Assembly: GCF_902703175.1 (NCBI RefSeq)
Contig: NZ_CACRYJ010000007.1
Span: 1 to 37,745 of the forward strand
DNA: 37,745 bases
Reading direction: 5' to 3'
Source of the DNA: Occultella aeris
Lineage (GTDB): Bacteria; Actinomycetota; Actinomycetes; Actinomycetales; Beutenbergiaceae
Shown here: in pieces, positions 29,576 through 37,745 of the stretch
Numbering within the stretch: position 1 is the stretch's first letter
Layout: the number at the start of each line of letters is the position of its first letter
Notes under the pieces: generated by a model
What the model was told of the DNA's origin: nothing
The model's input: the letters and a program-made list of their open reading frames with translations, nothing else
Database searches by the model: none
Made by a program: the position numbers and the translations under genes

Positions 29576-31927
29576 ATGACGACCCAGGACATACCGAAGT
29601 CGGTCCGCCCCCAAGCGCCGGGCATGTCGATGCACCCAGGATCCGTGGTTCCGGAAGGGCGCCTGGGCGAGACGCCTGCTTTGACGAGGCGCACAATGCT
29701 TCTTGCCACGGGGGCACTGGGTCTGGGCGGATTCGGTGCGGGTTCCGTCCTGCTAGGCATGCCGGCCCGTGCCGAGTCGCCGGGCCTGGTCCTCCCACTC
29801 GTCGACCCGTTGTCTGCCGGGCTACCCGATCGCGAATTGTTCGCTCCCCATGAGCAGGTCTTCGGAGAATTCGTTGGGATAGTCGCTCCGCTCGCAAACA
29901 GCGTCGTCGACGACGACTCGGATCTATTCGGCTGGATGGCGGACGGCTGGTGGCGCACACCGAACGATCCGCGCAACTCCCGGATCATGGAACACGTCGC
30001 CACGCTCTCCTGGTTCCTGTGCAACGACCGCCAGTGGAACCCCTACTACCTCGACGGTGCCCTTGAGCAACGCCTCGACGCGGCGATCGGGTACTACCTA
30101 TCCCTGCAGGGATCCAGTGGCGCTTGGCCGGTGACCTATCAGGAGGAGAGCCTGGCGACCACGGGATTCGGACTCTCTGCTCTGCTGGCAACCCTGCGAA
30201 ATCTCCGCCTCGAGGACCTCCTACCCGCGCGCCAGGAGGAGATCGAGTCGGCCGCCGTACCAGCCGCGCAGTGGCTCATGGACCTGGATCGTCCCCACTG
30301 GAGCCTCCCGATCCGCTACGCGAACCAGATCGCCGGTGCGCTGGCAGCCGTCGCGGATGCCGCCCGCACGATCCCCGCACCCGAACTGGCGGGTGACCTC
30401 GACACCGGAATCTCGCTCTTCGTCGAGCACGCACAGTCGCCGGCCGGCTATTTCCACGAGCCGCTCGGACTCGATCAGAGATACAGCATCGGCACCCAGT
30501 TCCCCGATCTCGCCCTGCTCTATCGCGACACCGGGAATCCGCTGATCGTCGCCGCGGTCGAGCGCTTCGCCGAGTTCCTCACCTTCTCCCTGATCTACGA
30601 ACCGGACTCCGGTGGGGCCTACTACTTCGCCTCCGCCTGCGGACGAATCGCCAGCTCCGCCCGGCCAGACCCATTGTCCGAGGCAGGCGATACCAGCGGC
30701 CTCGCGCGGGACTTCATCCCGCAGGTTCCTGCGGTCGGCACGTTCTTCGTCTCGAAGGAGGAGAAGGACGCAGCACGACAGGCTTGGACGAGCGACGTTC
30801 GACCTGTCACCCCGAAGAGCAAGGGCAACACGGACCCGAGGTCCTTCCTGCACGGACCGTTGGCACCGGACAATGTGACGACCTCCGAGCGTCAGGCCCT
30901 GCTGGCGGCACTGCCCTACCACCGCCTCGAGACCTTCACCCGACACCTCCTCGGCACCATCGATCAGAACCTGCTCTTCGTGCGTCGACCCGGGTACTAC
31001 CTGGGTGCAGTGACCGGTGAGCGCGGCGACCTCAGCGGCGGGCCGTCCATGGTGCGACTCGGTACCGGGTTCCTGTGGCATCCCGCCGCAGGGATGTTCA
31101 TCCATTCGTTGAACGACACCGCCGACGGCCATTGGACCACTCTCGGCGACTCTGGACTCGACCCGGCAATGTCGAGGCTCGACGCGACGTACTACGAAGG
31201 TCCAACCACGGACGGCGACAGGCTCGAGCCAGACGAGTTGTCCGGCCACGAAGGCACCTTCACGCAGCAGCTCGTCTCAGCAGCGACAGGGATCCTGACA
31301 GAGATGACGTTCCTCGCCGGTGGGCTGACACGGCGGGTCACCAGCGCTGGCTCATCGCAGGAGCTGATACCTCTCACGCTGCGAGAGGAGGACGTCCTGA
31401 CCTTCTCGGACGGCACCACCGCACGCCGCGGGGAAGCGCTCTCGGCCACGGCCGAGAGCGTGCTGATCACCCGCAACGACACCTCGCTCCTCATCTCGTG
31501 GGGTGTGCCGATCCCGATCACGCTCGAGCCCACCGGGCGGAAGTACTTCGTGGGAGGGGTGAGCGAACAACACCTGCTCAGGGTCCATCACTCGGGCGAC
31601 CTGACCACACAGGTCACCAGCCTCGAATCGGACACGTTCGCTGAACCGGTCCACTGCAGTGTGACCGCGGCGCGGCATTCGGGTCAGGGTTCGAGCAACG
31701 TCACGGTCCAGGTCACGTCCCTCGAGCAGGATCCGGTCGACGTCAGGGTCGTCACCGAGCAGGCAAGCCGATCCATCGACGCGCTCGCCCCTGGCGCGCG
31801 CACAGACCAGGTGTTCACGTCCGGACCGGCCCGCGCCGCTCGAAGCGTGGTGGTCATCGCGACGACGTCGGGCTCGGAGTCACGGACCCGGGTGTGGCGC
31901 CTGAATCTTGAGGCTTCTGGCAATTGA
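29576..31927 (+). CDS. Tat-exported protein of unknown function, possibly a carbohydrate-active enzyme
   Basis: A 783-residue protein with a Tat signal peptide: TRRTMLLATGALGLGG from residue 37, cleavage likely after ARA at about residue 66. Residues 90-420 are alpha-helical and rich in aromatic residues (WFLCNDRQWNPYYLDG, YYLSLQGSSGAWPVTYQ, GFGLSALLATLRNL, ANQIAGALAAVADAA), as in alpha/alpha-toroid folds. The C-terminal 350 residues look like beta-sandwich domains. This is an architecture shared by several polysaccharide lyases and heparinase-like proteins, but I recognise no catalytic motif. GGAGAGA lies 5 bases before the ATG at 29576. The strong promoter and operator ahead fit a sugar-regulated secreted enzyme. 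Function is unassigned. Confidence 0.7.
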   Translation: MTTQDIPKSVRPQAPGMSMHPGSVVPEGRLGETPALTRRTMLLATGALGLGGFGAGSVLLGMPARAESPGLVLPLVDPLSAGLPDRELFAPHEQVFGEFVGIVAPLANSVVDDDSDLFGWMADGWWRTPNDPRNSRIMEHVATLSWFLCNDRQWNPYYLDGALEQRLDAAIGYYLSLQGSSGAWPVTYQEESLATTGFGLSALLATLRNLRLEDLLPARQEEIESAAVPAAQWLMDLDRPHWSLPIRYANQIAGALAAVADAARTIPAPELAGDLDTGISLFVEHAQSPAGYFHEPLGLDQRYSIGTQFPDLALLYRDTGNPLIVAAVERFAEFLTFSLIYEPDSGGAYYFASACGRIASSARPDPLSEAGDTSGLARDFIPQVPAVGTFFVSKEEKDAARQAWTSDVRPVTPKSKGNTDPRSFLHGPLAPDNVTTSERQALLAALPYHRLETFTRHLLGTIDQNLLFVRRPGYYLGAVTGERGDLSGGPSMVRLGTGFLWHPAAGMFIHSLNDTADGHWTTLGDSGLDPAMSRLDATYYEGPTTDGDRLEPDELSGHEGTFTQQLVSAATGILTEMTFLAGGLTRRVTSAGSSQELIPLTLREEDVLTFSDGTTARRGEALSATAESVLITRNDTSLLISWGVPIPITLEPTGRKYFVGGVSEQHLLRVHHSGDLTTQVTSLESDTFAEPVHCSVTAARHSGQGSSNVTVQVTSLEQDPVDVRVVTEQASRSIDALAPGARTDQVFTSGPARAARSVVVIATTSGSESRTRVWRLNLEASGN

Positions 31928-31976
31928 GCCGATTGGTGGAGACACTGCGGCTGCGTATACGACCGCCGACGCGGGA

Positions 31977-32636
31977 CTACTCCCCGCTCACCCAGGACGG
32001 GTCCGCGAGCAGGGTCTGCAACTCGTTCACGAACCTTGCCGCGTGGAAGCCGTCCGCCGCGGCGTGGTGGACCTGTAGCGCGAGCGGCAGGAACACCCGA
32101 CCGTCACCCTCCTGGTAGCGCCCGAGCGTGAAGATCGGCGCGAGATGGCGCCAGACGTCGCGGATGTTCAGGTTGAAGCCGGTGAACGAGGCCCAGGGCA
32201 GGCTCGACACGTCGAAGGTGTTGGGCTGTTCCCCGCCCTGCGGGAAGAACTCGGTGCTGTCGCGGTACCGGTCGAGCAGATCCGCCGCGCCGTCATGGAA
32301 GGTGCCGAAGTCCGCATCGTAGGGGGCCCAGATGCTGGAGAACGTCTCCCGCTCGGTGTTGAAGATGGTGAACGAGGGGTGCAGCACCGGCCAGGTCGCG
32401 GGAGCGTCGGACTCTGCCAGGCACATCCGGAACTCCTCACGCCGGTTGACGATCGTGCCGAGCGCCCAGATCTGGGCGACGTACGTCCTCCGGGGAGAGT
32501 CCCGCAGCGCCCTGACGAACTCGGTCACGTCGAGCTCGACCGTCATCGAGTAGGTGCACGGCACCGCGTGGAGGTAGTGCTCGAAGTGCTGGCGCCGGGG
32601 CCAGCTCGCGAGGTCGATCGGGGTCGGGGTGTCCAT
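31977..32636 (-). CDS. cat: Chloramphenicol O-acetyltransferase (CatA-like)
   Basis: A 219-residue protein matching type A chloramphenicol acetyltransferases in length and sequence. The catalytic motif HHAAADGFH lies at 190-198, with His191 as catalytic base and Asp195 as its structural partner. Other family hallmarks are PRRQHFEHYL near residues 13-22, HPSFTIFN (86-93) and PWASFTGFNLNI (147-158). CAT transfers acetyl from acetyl-CoA to the 3-hydroxyl of chloramphenicol and acts as a cytoplasmic trimer. The ATG at 32636 is 6 bases after CACGAT, a probable leaderless start. There is no mobile element next to it, so it may be a chromosomal resident gene. The substrate could also be another compound. 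Confidence 0.9.
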   Translation of the reverse strand: MDTPTPIDLASWPRRQHFEHYLHAVPCTYSMTVELDVTEFVRALRDSPRRTYVAQIWALGTIVNRREEFRMCLAESDAPATWPVLHPSFTIFNTERETFSSIWAPYDADFGTFHDGAADLLDRYRDSTEFFPQGGEQPNTFDVSSLPWASFTGFNLNIRDVWRHLAPIFTLGRYQEGDGRVFLPLALQVHHAAADGFHAARFVNELQTLLADPSWVSGE

Positions 32637-32648
32637 CCGTCCATCGTG
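32637..32648 (-). promoter_or_regulatory. Leaderless -10 element of the chloramphenicol acetyltransferase gene
   Basis: CACGAT (32648-32643 on the minus strand) is 6 bases before the ATG. Confidence 0.4.
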
Positions 32649-32797
32649 GCGGCCGACGTGATAGTGATCGAGTGAATTACGACGTCACCCGATGACCGCT
32701 CATCGGTCGCGCACCTCCCCCAGCCACGCGAGCAGCACTGGATAGGTTTCGACCCGTACCGGTGATGCGCGACGGAGTGGGCGGGGATGGTTGGACG

Positions 32798-33277
32798 ATG
32801 GTCGTGATCGAGCGTGGAGACAAGCTCGGCGAGGGGTCCCGGCGCCGGATCACCGAGGTCTACGTGCGTAGTTTCGTGCAGGACTTCGTCGCGTTCTCCC
32901 GCGACACCGGCGACCTGGCGGACGCGTTCGAGCACATGCTGCTGCTCGACCGGTTCTACATCGCGCCCGTCGACGGCGAGCCCGCCGGCCTCGCCTCGCT
33001 CACCGAGGGGTGAGCAGACACTGTTCGAACCTTGTCGGCAGGGGTCCGCCGACACCTCGGCCCCGTACGCGGGCTGCTCGCGTACGTGGTGATCCGGCGC
33101 TGGTCCATGCGCGCCTTCGATGGTGCCCGGCCCGGGCTCGCCGAGATCGGGCTCGTCGCCACCGAGCCGGGCCATCAGGGTCGCGGTGTGGCAACCGCTC
33201 TGCTGCGCCATCTTCTGGCGCTGCCTGAGTACCGCGAAATTACCGCTCCCATCAGGGCGGAGAAAGCACTGGCGTAG
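32798..33277 (+). pseudogene. Broken GNAT acetyltransferase gene
   Basis: Two neighbouring frames hold one GNAT protein. The first (32798-33013) gives ITEVYVRSFVQDFVAFSRDTGD and ends ASLTEG at a stop in the G-run GAGGGGTGA. Removing one G continues it as GEQTLFEP, and a second shift near 33040 joins it to RRHLGPVRGLLAYVVIRR and the acetyl-CoA-binding motif GHQGRGVATALLRHLL, which ends at 33277. The C-terminal strand and helix normally present after LPEYRE are missing. At least two frameshifts plus truncation indicate a pseudogene. The start of the first frame is uncertain; upstream ATG 32765 is possible. The gap from 32649 to 32797 shows only a possible TAGGTT box (32743-32748). Confidence 0.75.
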
Positions 33278-33282
33278 TCGGG

Positions 33283-33295
33283 GAGAATAGGGGCG
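33283..33295 (+). promoter_or_regulatory. Possible -10 element before hrpA
   Basis: GAGAAT (33283-33288), then 7 bases to the GTG at 33296. GGGAG (33281-33285) could instead be a ribosome binding site, 10 bases from the start. Confidence 0.35.
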
Positions 33296-36200
33296 GTGAC
33301 TGAGGCGACTGACGAGACGGGGCGTACGCCCCGCCGTCGGCGACCCCGCCGGAGGCGCCCCGGAGGGCGACCCGCCGAGCAGGGCAGCACGCCTGCGAAC
33401 ACCGGCCCCGGCACGCCAACTGACGGCGGCACGGACGACGGGGCCCAGACGCGCACCGCACCGGCTTCCTACGGCGAGGCTCACCGCCCGGGCGGCGGCA
33501 AGGGTTCGGGCGGCGGGCGCGGTTCCGGCAGAAGGCCCGACGGCGGCCCTCGCCGTGGTCACGGAACGTCCGGTGGCCGCACGAATGGCTTCCGGACGCC
33601 GAGCCCCGAGCTGCTCGCGAAGCGCCGGGCGGCGCTGCCCACGATCTCCTACCCGGCACAACTGCCGGTCTCGGCCCGCCGGGAGGAGATCGCCGACGCG
33701 ATCCGCGACCACCAGGTGGTGATCGTGGCCGGCGAGACCGGATCGGGCAAGACAACCCAGATCCCGAAGATCTGCCTGGAACTGGGCCGCGGCATCACCG
33801 GCACGATCGGGCACACCCAGCCCCGCCGGATCGCGGCGCGCACCGTGGCCGAACGCATCGCGGAGGAGCTGGACGTCGAACTCGGTGGTGCGGTCGGCTA
33901 CCAGGTGCGGTTCACCGATCAGGTCTCCGAGACCACGCTGATCAAGATCATGACGGACGGCATCCTGCTCGCCGAGATCCAGCGCGACCCGCTGCTGCGC
34001 CGCTACGACACGATCATCGTGGACGAGGCGCACGAGCGGACCCTGAACATCGACTTCCTGCTCGGGTTCCTGCACCAGCTGCTGCCCAAGCGCCCGGACC
34101 TGAAGGTCATCGTCACCTCCGCCACGATCGACTCGGCCCGCTTCGCGGAGTACTTCGCGCAACCCCAGCACACGGTGCCCGTGGTGGAGGTGTCGGGGCG
34201 GACGTATCCGGTCGAGATTCGCTACCGTCCCCTCCTCGCCGATCTCGACGACGAGTTCGACGGACCGCTGGACGACGACGCTGCGCCACTGCCGGACGAG
34301 GAGGCGATCGACCAGAACACGGCGATCTGCCGGGCGGCCGACGAGCTGATGGCTGAGGGCGGCGGGGACATCCTGGTGTTCCTGTCCGGCGAGCGGGAGA
34401 TCCGCGACGCCGCGGACGCCCTCGCCGAGCACCTCGGGCCCCGGTACGTCGCGCCGGGCGGGGCGCGCGCATCCGCGCACGCTGCGAACGCCGTCGAGGT
34501 CATCCCGCTGTACGCACGCCTGTCCGCCGCGGAGCAGCACCGCGTGTTCGAGCGACACACCACCCGGCGGATCGTGCTCGCCACGAACGTCGCCGAGACC
34601 TCGTTGACGGTGCCGGGCATCCGGTACGTGATCGACCCCGGCACGGCCCGGATCTCGCGCTACTCCAACCGCACCAAGGTGCAGCGGCTGCCGATCGAGC
34701 CGGTCAGCCAGGCCAGCGCGAACCAGCGCGCGGGCCGCTGTGGCCGCGTCGCCGACGGGATCTGCATCCGGCTGTACTCCCAGCGGGACTACGAGGGCCG
34801 TCCCGAGTACACCGAGCCGGAGATCCTGCGCACGTCGCTGGCGTCGGTGATCCTGCAGATGACCGCGCTCGGCCTCGGGGACGTCGCGCGGTTCGACTTC
34901 CTCGACTCCCCCGACTCGCGCGCCGTCAAGGACGGCCTGCAGCTCCTGCACGAGCTGAACGCCATCGAGGCGGAATCCGCCACCAGCTCGAGCAACCAGC
35001 TCACGAAGGTCGGACGGGCGCTCGCCCAGCTCCCGATCGACCCACGCCTCGGCCGGATGCTCGTCGAGGCGGGGCGGCTCGGATGCGTGCGCGAGGTGAT
35101 GGTCATCGTGGCGGGCCTGTCGGTCCAGGACGTGCGTGAACGGCCCAGCGAGCACCAGCAGGCGGCCGATGAGAAGCATCGCAGGTTCGCCGACCCCACC
35201 TCGGACTTCCTGTCCCTGCTCAAGCTCTGGGACTACCTCAAGGAGCAGCAGGGCGAGCTGGGGTCCTCGGCGTTCCGGCGGCTGTGCCGCTCCGAGTACC
35301 TGAACTTCCTGCGGGTGCGCGAGTGGCAGGACGTGCACACGCAGCTGCGGCAGATGGCCAAGCCGCTCGGCCTGGAGACCCACCACCGTGGCGACGCCAC
35401 GGACCCGGATCGGGTGCACCAGGCCCTGCTGTCCGGGCTGCTCTCGCACGTGGGCTCCTGGGACGAGCGCCGACGCGACTACGCCGGCGCCCGCGGCACC
35501 CGCTTCGTGATCTTCCCGGGCTCGCACCTGGCGAAGAAGAACCCGGCCTGGATCATGGCCGGCGAGCTCGTGGAGACGTCCCGGCTGTTCGCGCGCACGG
35601 TCGCGCGGATCAAGCCCGAGTGGGCCGAGCCGCTGGCCGAGCACCTCGTCAAGCGCACGTACTCCGAGCCGTACTGGTCCAGCAAGCAGGGTGCGGCCAT
35701 GGTCAAGGAGAAGGTGCTCCTGTACGGGGTGCCGATCGTGAACGAGCGCGCCGTGCCGCTGGCCCGGGTGGACGGCCCGCTCGCCCGGGAGCTGTTCCTA
35801 CGGCACGCGCTCGTCGAGGGCGAGTGGCGCACCCACCACGCCTTCTTCGCGGAGAACAACCGGCTGCTCGAGGAAGCCCAGTCGCTGGAGGCCAGGTCCC
35901 GGCGCCGCGACCTCGTGATCGACGAGGATGGCCTGTTCGACTTCTACGACGAGCGGATCCCCGACGACGTCACCACCGCCCGGCACTTCGACGCCTGGTG
36001 GAAGGATGCCCGCACCCAGACCCCGGACCTGCTGAGTTTCACCACGCAGCTGCTGGTGCCGGAGGCGGAGAGCCTGGACGCCGACGCGTTCCCGGACACC
36101 TGGCGCCAGGACGACCTCACCCTCCCTCTCACCTACCAGTTCGAGCCCGGCGCCGAGGCCGACGGCGTCACCGTGCATATCCCGATCTCGGTCCTGAACC

Positions 36201-37729
36201 GGGTCCGCCCGGACGGTTTCGACTGGATGGTGCCCGGGCTCGTGGACGAGCTCGCGGTGGCGACGATCCGGTCGCTGCCGAAGGCGCTGCGCCGCCAGCT
36301 CGTGCCCGCACCGGACGTCGCCCGGGAGATCGTCGCGCAACTGCCGGACTGGTCCGAGGCCGCGCCCGCCGGGTCGCCCTCGTTCGCCGAGGCGTTCGCC
36401 GTGGCCGCCCGCGCGCTGCGCGAGGTGGAGATCGACGACGACTCGTGGGCGCCCGACCGGCTGCCCCCGCACCTGCGGATGACGTTCCGGGTGCAGACGG
36501 ACCGCGGTGCCACGCTCGCCGATGGCAAGGACCTGGTGCTCCTGCAGCGCCAGCTCGCCCGGGAGTCCCGGGACGCCGTGCGCAGTGCGGTCCGCACGGC
36601 GCTCACCGAGGCGCAGGCCGCATCGCTGCATCCGGGCGCAACGCCCGACGGCGGGGGCCGGCCCGGCGGCGACGGCACCTCGGGTGGGCGCGGCCGAGGC
36701 GCGGTGCCCGACGGCGCAGGTGGGCCCGGTGGCCATGGCGCCCCGCGTGGTCGCCGCGCGAGCGGCGCGGGCGGCTCCGGTGGCTCCGGCGGGTCCGGCG
36801 GCGACGGCTCCCCGCACGGTCCGGGCGGGCGCGGGTTGACGCCCGGCCTGGCCGAGCAGACCGGCCTGACCGGCTGGCCAGAGCTTCCGGGCGGCCGCAT
36901 CCCGGACACCGTGTCCTCCGTTGGCGCGGCCGGACTGGAGATCCGCGGCTACCCGGCCCTCGCGGACGAGCGCGGCGACGTGGCGCTGCGGGTGCTCGCG
37001 AACGCCCCCGACCAGGCGGTGAGCCACCGCGCCGGGGTGCTGCGACTGCTCTACCTGGGCTCCGCCCTGGCGGTCGGCCGCATCACCTCCCGGTGGACCA
37101 GCGCGCAGTCGCTGACGCTGGCGACGAGCCCCTACAGGAACACCGATGCCCTCGTCGCGGACCTCCAAATCGCCGCGATCTCGGCACTGGTGGCCGGCAC
37201 CGACCTCGCCGGAGTGCGCGACCGGGCCGCGTTCGAGGCACTGCTGACGCGCATCAAGCCGGCCCTGGAGGACGAGGTGCTGCGCGTCGCCGAGCTCACG
37301 GTGCGGATCCTGACCGCGTCCCGGGAGCTGGACGCGACGATCCGCGCCACCACGTCGATGGCCCTGCTGAACGTCCTCACCGACGTCCGTGACCAGCACG
37401 CCGCCCTGGTCCACCCGGGGTTCCTGCGCGACACGCCACCCGAGCACCTGGTGCACCTGCCCCGCTACCTGCGGGCCGCCGTCGTCCGCCTGGAGAAGGC
37501 AGCCGAGAACCCGAACCGGGACGCCGATCGCGCCTGGACCCTCGGCGAGCTGCACGAGGCATGGTGGTCGACCACCCAGGCCGCGGCACACGACCCGGTT
37601 CGCACCGCCCGGCTCGCCGAGATCCGGTGGCAGCTCGAGGAGCTGCGCGTCAGTTACTTCGCGCAGCAGCTCGGCACGCCGATGACCGTCTCGGACAAGC
37701 GGATCCGCAAGGCCCTCGCGGACGCCTGA
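33296..37729 (+). CDS. hrpA: ATP-dependent DEAH-box RNA helicase HrpA
   Basis: A 1477-residue RNA helicase that hydrolyses ATP to unwind or remodel RNA; in other bacteria HrpA has been linked to ribosome rescue. A basic disordered tail (residues 1-105, with PRRRRPRRRR) precedes the helicase core: Walker A GETGSGKT at 146-153, DEAH at 243-246, SAT in VTSATID at about 274-280, and QRAGRCGR near residue 478. The ratchet, OB and large C-terminal HrpA-specific parts follow. A Gly-rich insert at about 1112-1183 (GGSGGSGGSGG) splits the C-terminal region. The length exceeds the usual 1300, through the tail and this insert. The start is GTG at 33296. The last 16 bases of the window are non-coding. 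Confidence 0.93.
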   Translation: MTEATDETGRTPRRRRPRRRRPGGRPAEQGSTPANTGPGTPTDGGTDDGAQTRTAPASYGEAHRPGGGKGSGGGRGSGRRPDGGPRRGHGTSGGRTNGFRTPSPELLAKRRAALPTISYPAQLPVSARREEIADAIRDHQVVIVAGETGSGKTTQIPKICLELGRGITGTIGHTQPRRIAARTVAERIAEELDVELGGAVGYQVRFTDQVSETTLIKIMTDGILLAEIQRDPLLRRYDTIIVDEAHERTLNIDFLLGFLHQLLPKRPDLKVIVTSATIDSARFAEYFAQPQHTVPVVEVSGRTYPVEIRYRPLLADLDDEFDGPLDDDAAPLPDEEAIDQNTAICRAADELMAEGGGDILVFLSGEREIRDAADALAEHLGPRYVAPGGARASAHAANAVEVIPLYARLSAAEQHRVFERHTTRRIVLATNVAETSLTVPGIRYVIDPGTARISRYSNRTKVQRLPIEPVSQASANQRAGRCGRVADGICIRLYSQRDYEGRPEYTEPEILRTSLASVILQMTALGLGDVARFDFLDSPDSRAVKDGLQLLHELNAIEAESATSSSNQLTKVGRALAQLPIDPRLGRMLVEAGRLGCVREVMVIVAGLSVQDVRERPSEHQQAADEKHRRFADPTSDFLSLLKLWDYLKEQQGELGSSAFRRLCRSEYLNFLRVREWQDVHTQLRQMAKPLGLETHHRGDATDPDRVHQALLSGLLSHVGSWDERRRDYAGARGTRFVIFPGSHLAKKNPAWIMAGELVETSRLFARTVARIKPEWAEPLAEHLVKRTYSEPYWSSKQGAAMVKEKVLLYGVPIVNERAVPLARVDGPLARELFLRHALVEGEWRTHHAFFAENNRLLEEAQSLEARSRRRDLVIDEDGLFDFYDERIPDDVTTARHFDAWWKDARTQTPDLLSFTTQLLVPEAESLDADAFPDTWRQDDLTLPLTYQFEPGAEADGVTVHIPISVLNRVRPDGFDWMVPGLVDELAVATIRSLPKALRRQLVPAPDVAREIVAQLPDWSEAAPAGSPSFAEAFAVAARALREVEIDDDSWAPDRLPPHLRMTFRVQTDRGATLADGKDLVLLQRQLARESRDAVRSAVRTALTEAQAASLHPGATPDGGGRPGGDGTSGGRGRGAVPDGAGGPGGHGAPRGRRASGAGGSGGSGGSGGDGSPHGPGGRGLTPGLAEQTGLTGWPELPGGRIPDTVSSVGAAGLEIRGYPALADERGDVALRVLANAPDQAVSHRAGVLRLLYLGSALAVGRITSRWTSAQSLTLATSPYRNTDALVADLQIAAISALVAGTDLAGVRDRAAFEALLTRIKPALEDEVLRVAELTVRILTASRELDATIRATTSMALLNVLTDVRDQHAALVHPGFLRDTPPEHLVHLPRYLRAAVVRLEKAAENPNRDADRAWTLGELHEAWWSTTQAAAHDPVRTARLAEIRWQLEELRVSYFAQQLGTPMTVSDKRIRKALADA
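36628..36843 (+). repeat. Gly/Arg/Ser-rich low-complexity insert in hrpA
   Basis: About 72 codons rich in GGC, GGT and GGG encode runs such as GAGGSGGSGGSGGDG. It separates two folded parts of HrpA and is probably a flexible linker or an RNA-contacting region. Confidence 0.75.
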
Positions 37730-37745
37730 CCCCCCTGGCCCACCC

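Noticed and set aside
31954-31961. Palindrome CGTATACG between the convergent secreted-protein and acetyltransferase genes
   Set aside because: Eight bases with only weak flanking pairing; too short to call a terminator or a site.
32543-35644. A 1033-codon open frame on the minus strand
   Set aside because: It lies opposite hrpA, the chloramphenicol acetyltransferase start and the GNAT pseudogene. Its sequence is Arg/Ala/Gly-rich without any domain, as expected for a shadow frame in high-GC DNA.

Overview
The window is high-GC DNA with densely packed genes, most likely from an actinobacterium. Supporting signs are strongly GC-biased third codon positions, a 13E12/DUF222-type HNH endonuclease gene, an LPXTG surface protein, Tat-dependent lipoproteins, a LacI-controlled carbohydrate ABC transporter and many start codons placed 6-7 bases after a TANNNT-like -10 box (leaderless starts). 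The gene mix fits the order Micrococcales, but I cannot assign a genus.

Layout. 1-1.9 kb: a lipase-maturation-factor-like membrane protein and an L-rhamnose mutarotase on the plus strand. 1.9-10.1 kb: a long minus-strand run, read from 10.1 kb downward, holding a 2-hydroxyacid dehydrogenase, two ABC sugar permeases, a Tat lipoprotein solute-binding protein, an alpha/beta hydrolase, and two tandem membrane-anchored PQQ-like beta-propeller paralogues. 10.2-11.3 kb: the divergent LacI-type regulator, with a two-site operator between it and the operon. 11.4-11.8 kb: a third propeller copy on the minus strand, reduced by a large internal deletion and a lost C-terminus. 11.9-17.1 kb: a lipoprotein and a 1398-residue cell-wall-anchored protein with eight tandem beta-sandwich-like repeats, closed by a very strong hairpin. 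17.3-22.3 kb: a LuxR-type regulator, an MFS exporter, an Ada-AraC-AlkA DNA repair fusion and an 80-residue protein resembling the C-terminal domain of ribosomal protein bL12. 22.3-29.4 kb: a NERD-helicase fusion, a TIM-barrel sugar isomerase/epimerase-like protein, an HNH endonuclease of the 13E12 type with a perfect DnaA box upstream, a GNAT acetyltransferase, and a J-domain protein whose C-terminal NERD-like domain has lost its catalytic residues. 29.5-33.3 kb: a Tat-exported 783-residue protein behind a textbook promoter and a near-perfect 18-bp LacI-type operator, a chloramphenicol-acetyltransferase-like gene and a frameshifted, truncated GNAT pseudogene. 33.3-37.7 kb: the DEAH RNA helicase HrpA with an unusual Gly-rich insert.

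How the parts work together. The clearest functional unit is the LacI-controlled sugar uptake operon (4.6-11.3 kb). It sits between members of one propeller family in the same orientation, which suggests the cassette entered, or the family was rearranged, by recombination. The large Tat-exported protein near 30 kb is also apparently under LacI-type control, by a different operator, and may be a secreted carbohydrate-active enzyme. The remaining genes are mostly single transcription units, many with leaderless promoters. I see no tRNA, rRNA, CRISPR array or transposase.
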